Below, one piece after another: positions 1 through 9,113 of a DNA stretch of 64,000 bases (position 1 is the first letter of the stretch; each line of letters begins with the position of its first letter). Under the pieces are notes generated by a model. It had not been told where the DNA came from. It saw only the letters and a list, made by a program, of their open reading frames with translations, and ran no database searches. The DNA lies in NCBI RefSeq assembly GCF_001612635.1, contig NZ_BDAV01000023.1, forward strand, positions 1-64,000, written 5' to 3'. A program made the position numbers and the translations under genes. This stretch comes from Nocardia africana NBRC 100379 (lineage in GTDB: Bacteria; Actinomycetota; Actinomycetes; Mycobacteriales; Mycobacteriaceae).

Positions 1-30
1 GTGGTGGTGGTCTCGACGTCGATCGGTGAA

Positions 31-408
31 TCAGACGAGATGAGATCCAGGACCAGGCTTCGGGCGCAGAGCCTCGATGACCGCCGATCCGGCATCCCAC
101 GACCGGCGGGCCTGGCCAAGTAATCGCTCGTTTCGTTCCAGACCTGCACCTACGATGCTCTGCATCTCGGTGATGACGGCCTTGGAGATCGCGTCGAACT
201 CGGCATAGGCAGCGTCGCAGCGCTGCCGGGCCTCCGCGATCTTTTCGGCGCTTCCATCCTTCTGCGCTCTGGTGAGTCTGCCCTTGGCCGCCGACCACCG
301 CCGCCGCGCCGCGGTCTGCCGCTTGGCCGTAAGGGCGAATTTCGAGACCACACATCGGTCAATTTCGAACCACCGGCCGCGGTCGGCATCGGCGAATCCT
401 GGCACCAT
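31..408 (-). CDS. Hypothetical basic protein, 125 aa
   Basis: I do not recognise this protein. It is rich in Arg, Lys and Ala, with a long helical, possibly coiled-coil middle (about residues 20-100), and ends in a Pro/Gly-rich tail. The frame stays open upstream to 516. I chose the ATG at 408 because the extra upstream residues are low-complexity Arg/Pro/Gly and look non-coding. It lies downstream of, and on the same strand as, the conjugation operon, so it may be an accessory plasmid gene. Confidence 0.4.
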   Translation of the reverse strand: MVPGFADADRGRWFEIDRCVVSKFALTAKRQTAARRRWSAAKGRLTRAQKDGSAEKIAEARQRCDAAYAEFDAISKAVITEMQSIVGAGLERNERLLGQARRSWDAGSAVIEALRPKPGPGSHLV

Positions 409-534
409 GGTACCGCCGGGTGTCGTACCCGACCGACCTTCCGCCGCTGGTCTGTGCGCTGGAGGTGGCCGGCGGGTCGACTGGCCGGGGTGACCTCGGA
501 ATTCACCGATGCCCAACGCGGGGCGGCTCGAAAT

Positions 535-723
535 TCACCGATCAACGGTCTCGTGATCCACCGATAGAGCCAGCCGCTCGGCGAGATCGGACTGGCGTAC
601 CGCTGCAACCGTCCCTTCGGCATCGCTGACTGCTGTCAGGGACCAGAACTCGCCATGTTCCCGGTCGGCGGCATCGATCAGCGCGTCAACTTCGGGGATC
701 CCGGTACGGGAATCGTCGTTCAT
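535..723 (-). CDS. Small hypothetical acidic protein, 62 aa
   Basis: A short acidic protein with two predicted helices (VDALIDAADREHGEF, then SDLAERLALSVDHE). Its ATG lies 33 nt after the stop of the HTH gene at 757-1305 on the same strand, so the two may be co-transcribed. There is no clear ribosome binding site. No family is recognised; position and coding-like composition are the only support. Confidence 0.35.
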   Translation of the reverse strand: MNDDSRTGIPEVDALIDAADREHGEFWSLTAVSDAEGTVAAVRQSDLAERLALSVDHETVDR

Positions 724-756
724 CGTTCGTCCGATCTGGTTTCTCGTTCCAGCCGG

Positions 757-1305
757 TCAAGATCCAGCAGGGATGAGTTTCGCCCAGCGCTCATGCGCGG
801 ACTGCCGAGTCATTCCCGCGGCGCGGCCAATCGCCTCCCATGATGCGCCCTGCTCGCGCGCGGCCCGCACCGCATTGGTGAGTTCCTCCTGCGCCTGGGC
901 GACCGCCTCAGCTGCGACCTCGATGGCGTAGCAGCCCTGGATCGGCGCGACATGCCGGTCCCAGTCCTCCATCAGCAGGTCTTCCACATCCTCCGGCAAC
1001 ATGGCGCGCTCATCGCCGCAGTAGATCCGGTATTGCGCGGGGTCGTGCTCGGCTTCGGTCGCTACCCGGCTCCATACCGGACCGCGCCAGCACTCGGGAT
1101 AGCGGTATGTCGAGTTGTCGGTGCAGATCACCTGCCACGCAACGACATCAGCACCGCGCCGATACTCCCAGTTGTCCAAGCGCGTGCCGTCGGCTGCGGT
1201 GGTCGCGATCGGCCGGCCACCGCCCCAGCCCCCACCGGACATGCCGTCCGCGAAGATGTGCGCCACATGGCCCTCATGACGTCCGTCGTCGGTCTGTCTC
1301 CCCAT
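757..1305 (-). CDS. HTH protein, candidate autoregulator
   Basis: A protein of about 182 residues. The N-terminal two thirds are Trp/Tyr/Cys-rich with no family I know. The C-terminal 50 residues form a helix-turn-helix of the kind common in Nocardia and Rhodococcus (SWEAIGRAAGMTRQSAHERW). A very similar motif, in a different architecture, occurs in the gene at 57124-57789. The ATG at 1305 is preceded by AAAGG with good spacing; a GTG at 1314 is the alternative. Three evenly spaced TGTCAG sites lie just upstream, so self-regulation is likely but inferred. Confidence 0.55.
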   Translation of the reverse strand: MGRQTDDGRHEGHVAHIFADGMSGGGWGGGRPIATTAADGTRLDNWEYRRGADVVAWQVICTDNSTYRYPECWRGPVWSRVATEAEHDPAQYRIYCGDERAMLPEDVEDLLMEDWDRHVAPIQGCYAIEVAAEAVAQAQEELTNAVRAAREQGASWEAIGRAAGMTRQSAHERWAKLIPAGS

Positions 1306-1325
1306 GTCCCGCACCCTTTCGCGCC

Positions 1326-1386
1326 TGTCAGGAACTCCTTACATTCTATCCTGTGTCAGGAAATTCTGACAGCTGCGCACTGTCAG
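1326..1386. promoter_or_regulatory. Triple TGTCAG operator-like repeats
   Basis: TGTCAG occurs at 1326, 1354 and 1381, a spacing of 27-28 bp, each followed by AT-rich bases. The middle copy is part of a palindrome (TGTCAG, 6 bp, CTGACA, 1354-1371). The array lies between the HTH gene at 757-1305 and the DUF4913 gene. A related palindrome (TGTCAG, 5 bp, CTGACG) occurs at 56860-56876. Regulator binding is inferred. Confidence 0.5.
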
Positions 1387-1414
1387 AATTTCAGTGAAGG
1401 CCGTTTCCCGACAG

Positions 1415-1819
1415 TTAGTTGCTGAGGACGCGGTAATCCGGACCGGATTCGTTTTGGTCGAACCAACCGGCGGGGGCCTGGTTTGGGTTGACCCGGCCGG
1501 GGGTCCGATGCTTCTCCGGCGTGCAGTTGTGCATCGGGCCGCGCTCCGCGTCGAAGAGAGCGCGCGCGTGAGCGTCGAAGTGATAGACCCACCAGCTCGA
1601 CATCGTGTCTTCGCGGTTGGCCTTCTCCCACTCACGCCACAGGGCGTGCATGCGGAGGGCGACCATGCGGTGCCGGAACCACTCCGGGCACACGACTTGG
1701 CCTTTGCCGCCGCCCTCGAACTTCCCTTCGAGGGCCGGTGCGAGCCAGCTGTCGACCCATTCGCCGGCGTCGAGGTAGATATCGGGCTGCTTGTCGTCGG
1801 TGCTCTTGGCGGTGGTCAC
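1415..1819 (-). CDS. DUF4913 family protein
   Basis: A 134-residue protein with the DUF4913 hallmark segment around residues 15-75: Trp-rich, then WFRHRMVALRMHALWREWEK, then SSWWVYHFDAH. DUF4913 proteins are common next to actinobacterial conjugation genes and have no known activity. The GTG start overlaps the stop of the coupling-protein gene by 4 nt (GTGA) and has a strong AAGGAGAT site 4 nt upstream, so translation is probably coupled to it. Confidence 0.75.
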   Translation of the reverse strand: MTTAKSTDDKQPDIYLDAGEWVDSWLAPALEGKFEGGGKGQVVCPEWFRHRMVALRMHALWREWEKANREDTMSSWWVYHFDAHARALFDAERGPMHNCTPEKHRTPGRVNPNQAPAGWFDQNESGPDYRVLSN

Positions 1820-3603
1820 AGGATCTCCTTCGCGAGTGCAATATGGCCGTCGGGGCCGTATTTGGCCAGGGATGCGGTCACCGAACCGGCGTCGTGCCGG
1901 TCGGACCAAAATGCTTTCCGCACCAGGACCGGCGGGTTACCAGTGGTCATGACGATGGCGCGGTCTTTGGGGAGCTTGGCCAGCATGGAAACGGGCATGG
2001 CTGCCTCGCTGCTCCAGCCCTGGGAGTGGGCAACGCCGTGCGGATTGTGGGACGTCGACCAGCGAGACACGTCGATAAGCCCGATGGTTTCCGATATTTG
2101 CCCGAGGTAGTCGGTGTCTTTGACACCGCCGCCGTAGTAGTGGACGTTGGCGGCCGCGAGCATCTGCTCCCACCCCTCCTCCCCCCAGACCTGGATGGCT
2201 TGTGCGGGAGATTGGACATAGGTTTGACAGACGATGCCCTGAGATCCGAAGTGGCTGTACCACTTCGGCAGTTCCGGCAGCGGGCACACGTTGGCGGCTT
2301 CATCGAGCGCCGGTAGTAACGGCACGGCCAGTCGCCTGCCTGGGCTGACACGCGCTACCTTCAAGGCCTCGTCAAAGATCCGGCCGACCAGCGTGGTGAC
2401 CAGCGCGGTGGCGGCGTCCGCTCCTTCCATGGACATCGCGTATAGCGTGTCGCGGGATACGACGAACGCCTGTGGATCGAACTCCGGCAGAGAGTGTGTC
2501 GGTGACCATTCCGCCAGATCGGTGTCATCGCCAGCGATGCGGCGGCGGCGCTGCGGCAGCACGGTGCGCGCGTAGTCGGGATCGGTCAGCACGTTGAGAT
2601 TGCGGCGCGCAACATCGTAAAGGCCGTCGCGCTGTTTCGGGTAAAGCCCTTGTGCTGTGCGAAGTTTCGTCGCCGCGATGGTGTGACCACTGGCCGCGAG
2701 GAGCTTCCTGGCAAAATCGTTGGCTTCGTCGGACAACCACGCGTAAGCGTGCATGATGTCACCCTCGGCTATGGCAGCGGCGAGGAAGTAGATCGCGAGC
2801 AGTTCCGCCGCGCCACCGTCGAAGTATCCGTCGACGCGGGCACCGTCGATCTTTTCGGCGGCAATGAACCGTGACGCGAGCCGGCGGGCGTCTTTGAGGC
2901 TGGTGATGTTGCCCAGTGGGTTCCACCAGAAGTTCTGATGCGCTTCGCCGGTAACCCCTTGCAGATCCGACTCCCACACCCTGCTTCCGGGGATGAGCTC
3001 ACGCGCGCCGCGGGTATGGTCACGCAGGTCGGACTTGTTCGACGTCGCGATGACCGGTCCAGGTGCATCAAGCACCGAAGGAATCGCCTGCCCGGCGGTC
3101 TTGCCGGTGCGCGGGCCCGCGACCACGACCATGGTGTCTTCATAGGATTGCAGGATTGGCGCATCCCCGGGAACCGTGGTGCCGACCATGAGCCCGATCG
3201 CGCCAGGCTCGGTCATATCGACCCCGGGCCGCAACCGCTTCGCCTTCTCAAGAGCGCTGCGGCCGGTCACCTCCGACAGCTCACGGTGATCAGCAATAGT
3301 CGTCGCGCGCTTGTCGATCTCGGACCGCCGCAAACGGCGCACCAGCGCCAAGACCGCAATACCGACGAGCGCGCTCTCAGCGATCACGGTGAAGACCGTC
3401 GCCAGTGGCGTCCACAAGGCACGGTAGCGGCGAAATCCGAACGCGACGAGCGGATTACCCGGGATAGTGTCGCCGGTGAATTGTGCTGCCAGCCACCAGG
3501 CGCCGTAGGCGACCAGCAACAGCACCAGCATGATGGCCGCCAGTACTCCCAGGGCGGTCCAACCCGAGACCCGATGACTTGGTGCCTGCGTTCTGCTCGT
3601 CAC
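1816..3603 (-). CDS. VirD4/TraD-like type IV coupling protein
   Basis: A 595-residue membrane ATPase that would deliver DNA and relaxase to the secretion channel. Two N-terminal membrane segments (about residues 14-37 and 63-88) are followed by a Walker A motif, GPRTGKT, at 163-169. A Walker B region, PALDEAANVCPLPEL, lies near residue 430, as in TraG/TraD proteins. The GTG start overlaps the FtsK-gamma gene stop by 4 nt. The frame is open upstream to 3888, but that part overlaps the previous gene and looks non-coding. This is the clearest conjugation marker besides VirB4. Confidence 0.85.
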   Translation of the reverse strand: MTSRTQAPSHRVSGWTALGVLAAIMLVLLLVAYGAWWLAAQFTGDTIPGNPLVAFGFRRYRALWTPLATVFTVIAESALVGIAVLALVRRLRRSEIDKRATTIADHRELSEVTGRSALEKAKRLRPGVDMTEPGAIGLMVGTTVPGDAPILQSYEDTMVVVAGPRTGKTAGQAIPSVLDAPGPVIATSNKSDLRDHTRGARELIPGSRVWESDLQGVTGEAHQNFWWNPLGNITSLKDARRLASRFIAAEKIDGARVDGYFDGGAAELLAIYFLAAAIAEGDIMHAYAWLSDEANDFARKLLAASGHTIAATKLRTAQGLYPKQRDGLYDVARRNLNVLTDPDYARTVLPQRRRRIAGDDTDLAEWSPTHSLPEFDPQAFVVSRDTLYAMSMEGADAATALVTTLVGRIFDEALKVARVSPGRRLAVPLLPALDEAANVCPLPELPKWYSHFGSQGIVCQTYVQSPAQAIQVWGEEGWEQMLAAANVHYYGGGVKDTDYLGQISETIGLIDVSRWSTSHNPHGVAHSQGWSSEAAMPVSMLAKLPKDRAIVMTTGNPPVLVRKAFWSDRHDAGSVTASLAKYGPDGHIALAKEIL

Positions 3604-4790
3604 AGTTCCACCGCCACACTCGTGTCGCGCTGCATGCCTGCGGTTGCAGGCTGTATCTCCGGGCCCGGCTGCGGGCCTGGAGTGCTGGTCCCACGGTTGA
3701 CCTCGCTGACAGAAATCAGTCGCCGGATCTCGGCGGACTCGGCCTGCTCTTTGTGACGCTCGACCACGTCGTCCATGTGTAGGACCGCCTCCCGGCCGGT
3801 TTGGCAATCGGCTACGGCCTCGACCAGCTCGCGCGCATCCATTCCTTGCTCGACCAGTGTGGCGAACCGGGCATCGGCCGACGTCCACTCCGCATCGGGG
3901 GAATCCAGCGCCGAATCCGCCACCGTTCCGCGCAGCCGATCGGTCAGCGACTTGCCTTCGTCAGGATCCGCGACGGCGGCGGCGGACTCAATTGTCCGTT
4001 CTTCCCGCGCCGCGGAGTTCCGGACGTACATGCCATCTGTGGTCTGCGTGTCGATGAGTCGATCGAGTTCTGAGGTATCGCCCACGAGGACCTCGCGGGC
4101 GTGGCTTCCGTCCCTGGGGCCGACGATGCCGCACCGTTCGAGTCTGTCCATCAGTTGCTCAGCCTCGCGGTAGCTGAGACGCATTTGACGCTGCAGCATC
4201 GACGTCGATCCGAACTGGGAATTGACCACCAGGTACGCGGCTCGGACGAGCTTCTCGTCGCCCCAATCCGGATGCATTTGAGGCTCTTGTGCTTTGGCGG
4301 CGATTTGGGCAGCAGTGGTCATCATGAACTGCTCTGCGACGTACTGCTCGGCCAGCTGTTCGCTGACGATGTCTCGGGTCTGGTTCGTCGCCTGTTCGGG
4401 TGTGATCCGGCCGGATTCGATGTCGTCGGCGAGCGTCTTGACCTCCGCCGGATCGATCCCGGCCTCTTGCATCCGCTCCGACCATGCCTCGGCCACGGCC
4501 TCCGCTTCGGCGCGCGTGGCCTCCGCCGCCGCCCATCGTGCGATGAGCGTCTCGCGGGTGTGTGTCTGTGCCAACTCTCGATTGTGTTGGGCCTGGTCGC
4601 GGGCGGTCGCGGCGGTCGCGGCTGCTTGTCGAGTCTGCCAGTGTGCCCGTGCGATCTGCTGAGCTCGCGATTCGCGTTGGCGGATTTGCGCGGCGAGCGC
4701 GCGGCGGGCAGCGAGCAGTGTTTGAGCTGCGATCTGCATGAGGGCGAAGTGTTCGGCCAGGATCTGTTCGTCTTCTTGCTGAGGATGCAT
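3600..4790 (-). CDS. Stand-alone FtsK-gamma winged-helix protein
   Basis: A 396-residue protein. Residues 1-160 are Ala/Gln/Arg-rich and coiled-coil-like. Residues 177-236 match the FtsK/SpoIIIE gamma domain: an AYLVVNSQFGSTSMLQRQMR segment, the YREAEQLMDRLE helix, then GIVGPRDGSHAREVLV. In FtsK that domain reads KOPS sequences and steers the motor; here no motor is attached. The C-terminal 160 residues are acidic and not recognised. The gene lies directly upstream of the VirD4-like coupling protein with a 4-nt overlap, so it may act in trans on that ATPase or at the transfer origin. Confidence 0.75.
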   Translation of the reverse strand: MHPQQEDEQILAEHFALMQIAAQTLLAARRALAAQIRQRESRAQQIARAHWQTRQAAATAATARDQAQHNRELAQTHTRETLIARWAAAEATRAEAEAVAEAWSERMQEAGIDPAEVKTLADDIESGRITPEQATNQTRDIVSEQLAEQYVAEQFMMTTAAQIAAKAQEPQMHPDWGDEKLVRAAYLVVNSQFGSTSMLQRQMRLSYREAEQLMDRLERCGIVGPRDGSHAREVLVGDTSELDRLIDTQTTDGMYVRNSAAREERTIESAAAVADPDEGKSLTDRLRGTVADSALDSPDAEWTSADARFATLVEQGMDARELVEAVADCQTGREAVLHMDDVVERHKEQAESAEIRRLISVSEVNRGTSTPGPQPGPEIQPATAGMQRDTSVAVEL

Positions 4791-4839
4791 CGTGTGTCTC
4801 CGTTTCGCGTCGGTGAGAGCGGGCCAGGGATGACGGCGG

Positions 4840-5319
4840 CTAGCTGCACATATCGAGGCGGCCGACGCCGTCGATGACTGCCGTTTCGAACAATTCGTGG
4901 TAGCGGCAGCGGATGGCCTCGGCGGTAGCGCGGGGATTGATGCGGTAGGCCTTGCGCAGCAGTTGCAGCGCCCACGCGCCCGTTGCGTCGCCGCTGGTGA
5001 ATGCCAGGTCTGCGGCCAGCTCGTGCACGAGATCGAATATCTCGGCGCCGACCTCCGCGTATATGAACGCGTCTATCTCGTCGTCGCTCGGCACCGCGGC
5101 GGACCGCTTGGCCGGAAGCGCGAACACCGCGCGCTGCAGCTCGTGTTGGTACCGTCGCAGCCCGTTGTCGGCCTCGAGGGTCTCTGCGGTGATAGGCGGC
5201 TGAGCCTGGATTTCTCCGGCGAGATCGTGCCGCGCTACACCCCGGAGCGCGGCGGCTGGAAGCTCCCGGACAACCCAGTCGGTGACAATCTCGTCTGCTA
5301 ACTCGCTGATCTGCATCAT
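4840..5319 (-). CDS. Hypothetical helical protein of the tra operon
   Basis: A 159-residue, mostly helical, acidic protein with no recognised domain, lying between a lipoprotein gene and the FtsK-gamma gene. I chose the ATG at 5319 because GGGAGG sits 7-8 nt upstream. An ATG at 5382 would overlap the upstream gene and has only a weak site. Its constant orientation and close packing suggest a transfer accessory role. Confidence 0.5.
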   Translation of the reverse strand: MMQISELADEIVTDWVVRELPAAALRGVARHDLAGEIQAQPPITAETLEADNGLRRYQHELQRAVFALPAKRSAAVPSDDEIDAFIYAEVGAEIFDLVHELAADLAFTSGDATGAWALQLLRKAYRINPRATAEAIRCRYHELFETAVIDGVGRLDMCS

Positions 5320-5351
5320 GTTTCGTCCTCCCAGCGATACGGATGGTTTGG

Positions 5352-5912
5352 TCAGCGAGGCGAGATCATCGACACGCGCCATTGGTCGGTTCCTGGTTGG
5401 CGGGCAGCCATCATGTAGGCGATCACTCTCCGATCGGGTTCGGTGGCGCCAGGCGCGCTGATTCGCTGCGTGATCTCGACGACTCGCTGGTGTTTGCTGC
5501 CGGTGTCGGCCGGGTGGTCGTCGCCCGTGATGCGAGAAGAGGCCGTGATGGTGGCGTTGTCGGCCGCCCACCGCGCCCAGCTCGCGCCGGTGACGCGGGC
5601 GAGGCCTGCGGCGCTCGCGCCCACCTGTTGGATGTAGGTCGGATCCAGCAGCGGCCGGGCACGGTCGAAACCCGCTGCGGCGCTGGCATCTTGGGCGGGC
5701 CGCCAGCTGTAGAGCTGGTTGGCGGTCCAGAGCATGACCTGGTCCGGGTCACGATCGTCCACACCCGCCGGCGCGGGCGACGGTGTCGCCGACGTCGCGG
5801 GAGGGGGCGTCGGCTCGTTGTGGCTGCCGCACCCGCCCGCCGCGATCACTATCGCGGTAGCAATCGTGGCGGCGTACGCGGCCGCGCGCGGCCGGTGGAT
5901 GTGCTGGATCAT
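5352..5912 (-). CDS. Putative lipoprotein of the conjugation operon
   Basis: A 186-residue protein. It has an Arg-containing N-terminus, a hydrophobic stretch and a lipobox-like IAAGGC near residue 28, then a Pro/Thr/Ser-rich linker. The globular part, from about residue 55 to the end, looks like an NTF2- or TcpC-like extracellular domain, but this is uncertain. The ATG overlaps the stop of the NlpC/P60 gene (ATGA). It may be an envelope part of the transfer apparatus. Confidence 0.6.
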   Translation of the reverse strand: MIQHIHRPRAAAYAATIATAIVIAAGGCGSHNEPTPPPATSATPSPAPAGVDDRDPDQVMLWTANQLYSWRPAQDASAAAGFDRARPLLDPTYIQQVGASAAGLARVTGASWARWAADNATITASSRITGDDHPADTGSKHQRVVEITQRISAPGATEPDRRVIAYMMAARQPGTDQWRVSMISPR

Positions 5913-7027
5913 GGTGTGGCTCCTGCGTTTATGGGGGTGTTGGGGTCGGTGGTGGCCGAACTTCCGGAGCCGTAGCGGCGGATGTCCCATCGCTCGCCGT
6001 CGAATGCGCTGATCGGCGAGTATTTGACGACGTCCCCGGTTTCTGGGGCGTGCAGGAGCTTGCCGTCTCCGGCGTAGATGCCGACATGGTGCGAGTCGGA
6101 CTCACCGGGCGAGGTGAAGAACACGACGTCGCCCGGCGCCATCTGGTCGCGGGTGATGACCTGCGCTCTCGGATCGTCCTGCTGAGATTGGGTGTAGTGC
6201 GGCAGCACAATTGTTCCGTTGGAGGCCTGCGCCACCGCGTAGAGCACCAGGCCGGAGCAATCGAATCCGCCTGCGGTCGGGCCGGTCTGGTCGCCGCCGC
6301 CCCATACGTAGTCGGTGCCGAGCCATTTCTGGGCCGCCGCGAGCACGCGTGCGTTGAAGTCACCTGGTGGGGGCTGGGTTCCGGTTCCCGGCGCGCATGT
6401 CGCAGGCCCGGACGGCGCCGCGGGTGCCGGGCCGCCGCCGGATCCCTTGAATGCGGCATAGAGCTGTGCGGCCATGTCGGAGTGCGCTGCGTAGAGTCCT
6501 CGCAGATCACCGCGCGGGTTTTCCACGATTGCGGCCAGCTGGGCAGGGTCCTGCGTCTGCCAGCCGTCGATGCCGTTGAGGGTGTCGTAGAACCAGTTCG
6601 CCTGATAGGTGGGGTCCATCAACGCGGCGATGCCGTCTTTGCCGTGGATCGAGGCTCTCATCTGCCACGGGCCGACCGAGTCGTAGTCGGAGCCGACGGC
6701 GTCGTGTGGGAGCGAAAGGCTTTCGGGCACATTGGAATTGGCGTAGTTCTGAAACGTCGATTCCTGGGCTGCGGCCATCAGCGCCGCCATGATCCCGGTT
6801 TCGGAAATGCCGCGCTGCTCACCGACCTGAACGGTGAGCTTCGCGATCTGCAGCTGGTTCTGATTCAGGCCCGCCATGGTCACGCCGTCCACGCTCGGTA
6901 GGCCTTGCCCGAGCACCGGCCCGCCGGGCGCGCACGCGGTGTCGTCGTCGAGGGCGAACAGCACGACGAACAACACCGACGACATGGCCACGGCGAGCCC
7001 GACCAGCGCGGCTACGATCTTGTTCAC
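5909..7027 (-). CDS. NlpC/P60 peptidoglycan hydrolase of the T4SS
   Basis: A 372-residue exported cell-wall hydrolase. An N-terminal membrane segment (residues 5-27) leads into a lysozyme/transglycosylase-like region with AAAQES (Glu89) and SVGPWQM. After a Pro/Gly linker comes a C40 peptidase domain with Cys257 in FDCSG, His at 313/314 in SHHVGIY and His326 in LLHAP. Two-domain wall hydrolases of this sort open the peptidoglycan in Gram-positive transfer systems (VirB1/TcpG-like). GTGA and ATGA overlaps with its neighbours place it firmly in the operon. Confidence 0.85.
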   Translation of the reverse strand: MNKIVAALVGLAVAMSSVLFVVLFALDDDTACAPGGPVLGQGLPSVDGVTMAGLNQNQLQIAKLTVQVGEQRGISETGIMAALMAAAQESTFQNYANSNVPESLSLPHDAVGSDYDSVGPWQMRASIHGKDGIAALMDPTYQANWFYDTLNGIDGWQTQDPAQLAAIVENPRGDLRGLYAAHSDMAAQLYAAFKGSGGGPAPAAPSGPATCAPGTGTQPPPGDFNARVLAAAQKWLGTDYVWGGGDQTGPTAGGFDCSGLVLYAVAQASNGTIVLPHYTQSQQDDPRAQVITRDQMAPGDVVFFTSPGESDSHHVGIYAGDGKLLHAPETGDVVKYSPISAFDGERWDIRRYGSGSSATTDPNTPINAGATP

Positions 7028-7368
7028 CCGGCCCGCCCGATGTCGGTGTACTCCTGCAGCCGCGCGTGGCCGCCGGCGGCCGTCAGCTTCTGGATCACGG
7101 CTCGCGTCTGGGCGAGCTCGTCGGTCAGCTCCCGCACCCGAGCTTGCAGGGCCGCCACCGTGGTCGGCATCTCTTGTTCTTCCGCCGCTCGGACCCAGTT
7201 GCAGATCGTGTTCCAGTGCACGCCGAAGGTTGGCGCGAGTGTGCGGGCCGCCGCGGTCCGAGTCCTGCCCTGGGCTATGAGCCCCTGCGCAGCCGCGACC
7301 GCCAGTGCTCGCAGCTCAGCGTCGACCTCGCCGTATTGACGGAAGCCGCCCCGCATGGAGGTGGTCAC
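7024..7368 (-). CDS. Small HTH and coiled-coil protein
   Basis: A 114-residue protein. Residues 15-62 form a helix-turn-helix resembling transposase or phage Mu-type repressor domains (TAAARTLAPTFGVHWNTICNW). Residues 65-100 form a coiled coil. The GTG start overlaps the virB4-like stop and has GGAGG 7 nt upstream. It could regulate the operon or bind a transfer site. Its place between two core T4SS genes is unusual for a regulator. Confidence 0.6.
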   Translation of the reverse strand: MTTSMRGGFRQYGEVDAELRALAVAAAQGLIAQGRTRTAAARTLAPTFGVHWNTICNWVRAAEEQEMPTTVAALQARVRELTDELAQTRAVIQKLTAAGGHARLQEYTDIGRAG

Positions 7369-9113
7369 GATGCTGCCTCCTGTTCGTCGTCGACGTCGCG
7401 GCGGCCGAACCTCTCGAACATGCGGCTGGTCTCGTGGATCCCGTACCGCTGCTCTGCCTCGGCAAGGCGCACCCGGAAGGGAATGCCGGGGCTGCGGTCC
7501 TCACCGATCTTCAGCAGGAACTTGCCCAGCCCGGGCGGCAGCGGCCGCGGGCCGCTGCGGCGAGCCGACTCGCCTGTAAGGGCTTGCGGAGCCGACCAAC
7601 TCGTCACCATCGCCGCCTCGGCCTCGGTGAACGGGACGATCGAATCGAGGCGGCGAATCTCTTCCGGAGGCAGGGCGCCGAACACCTTGGCGCGCGCACG
7701 TTCGAGAAAACCGAGGGCCCGCGACGCCGCCGCGGAATCGAGTGCCTGCAGGTCTTTGATCGTGTGGCTGATCATGATCAGCTCTGTGGCGAGTCCACGC
7801 TGCAGCCGGGTGAGTTCATCGACACGCTCGATCATGAAGTCGCCGAGACCGAGAACCTGCCACAGTTCGTCCATCACGACCTGGAAATAACGCTGCTTTT
7901 CGACGCCGACCTCCGCGAGGAGGTTCAGCGACTCCACCGCACCGAATCCGGCCGACCAGCTGGCCAGCATGACCGCCGCTTTCAGCTTCTTGTCGTTTTT
8001 CGGGATGTGGGAGACGTCGACGCAGATGGCGACCGAGTCCAGATCCAACGGGGTCGTCGTGTGCCCGTTGAACACCTGCCCGAAGTTGCCTCGAGTCAGC
8101 GCCCGAAGCGACCGCCGCAGGTGAATGGTGGCGCTCTGGTATTCGTCCTCGGTGTACGCGCCAGCGTCCTCGTGCAGCTCGGCGCCTCCTGCCGAGATGA
8201 CGTCGGCCAGGTCCTGCATGATCGGTGGCGATTCCAGGGTGAAGCCGTGGCCACCAGAATGTTTCGGCGTGAACAGCAGGCGCAAGGTTGTGGAGATGAG
8301 TGTCTCTTCGAAGTCGGCGACCTTCCGGCCCCGCGACAGTTCCACCAGGCCGGCGATGAGGGTGGTTTGGCGGGCCCGCAGTTCGGTTCGCAGGCTTTCG
8401 GCGGCCTCCGGCATCTGCAACTGATCCAATCGCCGCAGCGCCAGGGCCATCACGCCCCCGTCGAGGGGGTTGAGTTTGCCGTGGCCGTACCCGAGGTCGA
8501 CGATTTGACCGCCGACGGCCGCGACGGTGTCGCGGTAATCCGGCTTCACATCGGCCAGAATCAGCGGTGTGATTCCCTGTGCGACGGCGCCCAGTACGAG
8601 CCGCCGAACAAGGGACGACTTCCCAAAGCCGTTGAGGCCCAGCACGAACAGGCTCGGGGCCGTGATGATGCCGCGAGTGAAGTAGTTCATGGGAGCGAAG
8701 CAGACCGGCTCACCGGTATCGAGGTGAGGACCGAGCGGGGTGCCGATCAGCGGCGCGCTCGCACCCACGCACCACGGCCACAGGCCCGCGACCTGCGCTG
8801 TGGTGCCGCGATACTCGGCAGGCCGTCCGACCGAGCGCGACCGTCCGCCGCCGGGGCCGACGATCCCGCTTTTGGTCACCCGCACCACCGAGGCCTGCCC
8901 GCCGCTGGACTCGTCGGCGCGGATCCGCTGCGCCAGCCGCCGATTGTCGTCGACGTGCAGACGGAGCCGGGCAGGGGCGGCGAGGAGCGGGTTGCTGTTC
9001 GCGACTCGACGTTCCAGCTTGGCGCGTGCGTCCGGAGCCAGCACCTTCTGCCCCAGTCCCGGTTTGTCGCGGCTCGAGGCAATCGGCTCATTCGACACGA
9101 CGCGGCGGCTCAT
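7365..9113 (-). CDS. VirB4-like conjugation ATPase
   Basis: A 582-residue ATPase that would energise assembly of the transfer channel. Walker A is GLNGFGKS at 159-166, and Walker B is FQVVMDELWQ near residue 420. The N-terminal VirB4 domain is short; the SCO6880-family protein encoded just upstream probably supplies that portion. The gene overlaps both neighbours by 4 nt. Loss of this ATPase would be expected to abolish transfer. Confidence 0.85.
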   Translation of the reverse strand: MSRRVVSNEPIASSRDKPGLGQKVLAPDARAKLERRVANSNPLLAAPARLRLHVDDNRRLAQRIRADESSGGQASVVRVTKSGIVGPGGGRSRSVGRPAEYRGTTAQVAGLWPWCVGASAPLIGTPLGPHLDTGEPVCFAPMNYFTRGIITAPSLFVLGLNGFGKSSLVRRLVLGAVAQGITPLILADVKPDYRDTVAAVGGQIVDLGYGHGKLNPLDGGVMALALRRLDQLQMPEAAESLRTELRARQTTLIAGLVELSRGRKVADFEETLISTTLRLLFTPKHSGGHGFTLESPPIMQDLADVISAGGAELHEDAGAYTEDEYQSATIHLRRSLRALTRGNFGQVFNGHTTTPLDLDSVAICVDVSHIPKNDKKLKAAVMLASWSAGFGAVESLNLLAEVGVEKQRYFQVVMDELWQVLGLGDFMIERVDELTRLQRGLATELIMISHTIKDLQALDSAAASRALGFLERARAKVFGALPPEEIRRLDSIVPFTEAEAAMVTSWSAPQALTGESARRSGPRPLPPGLGKFLLKIGEDRSPGIPFRVRLAEAEQRYGIHETSRMFERFGRRDVDDEQEAAS

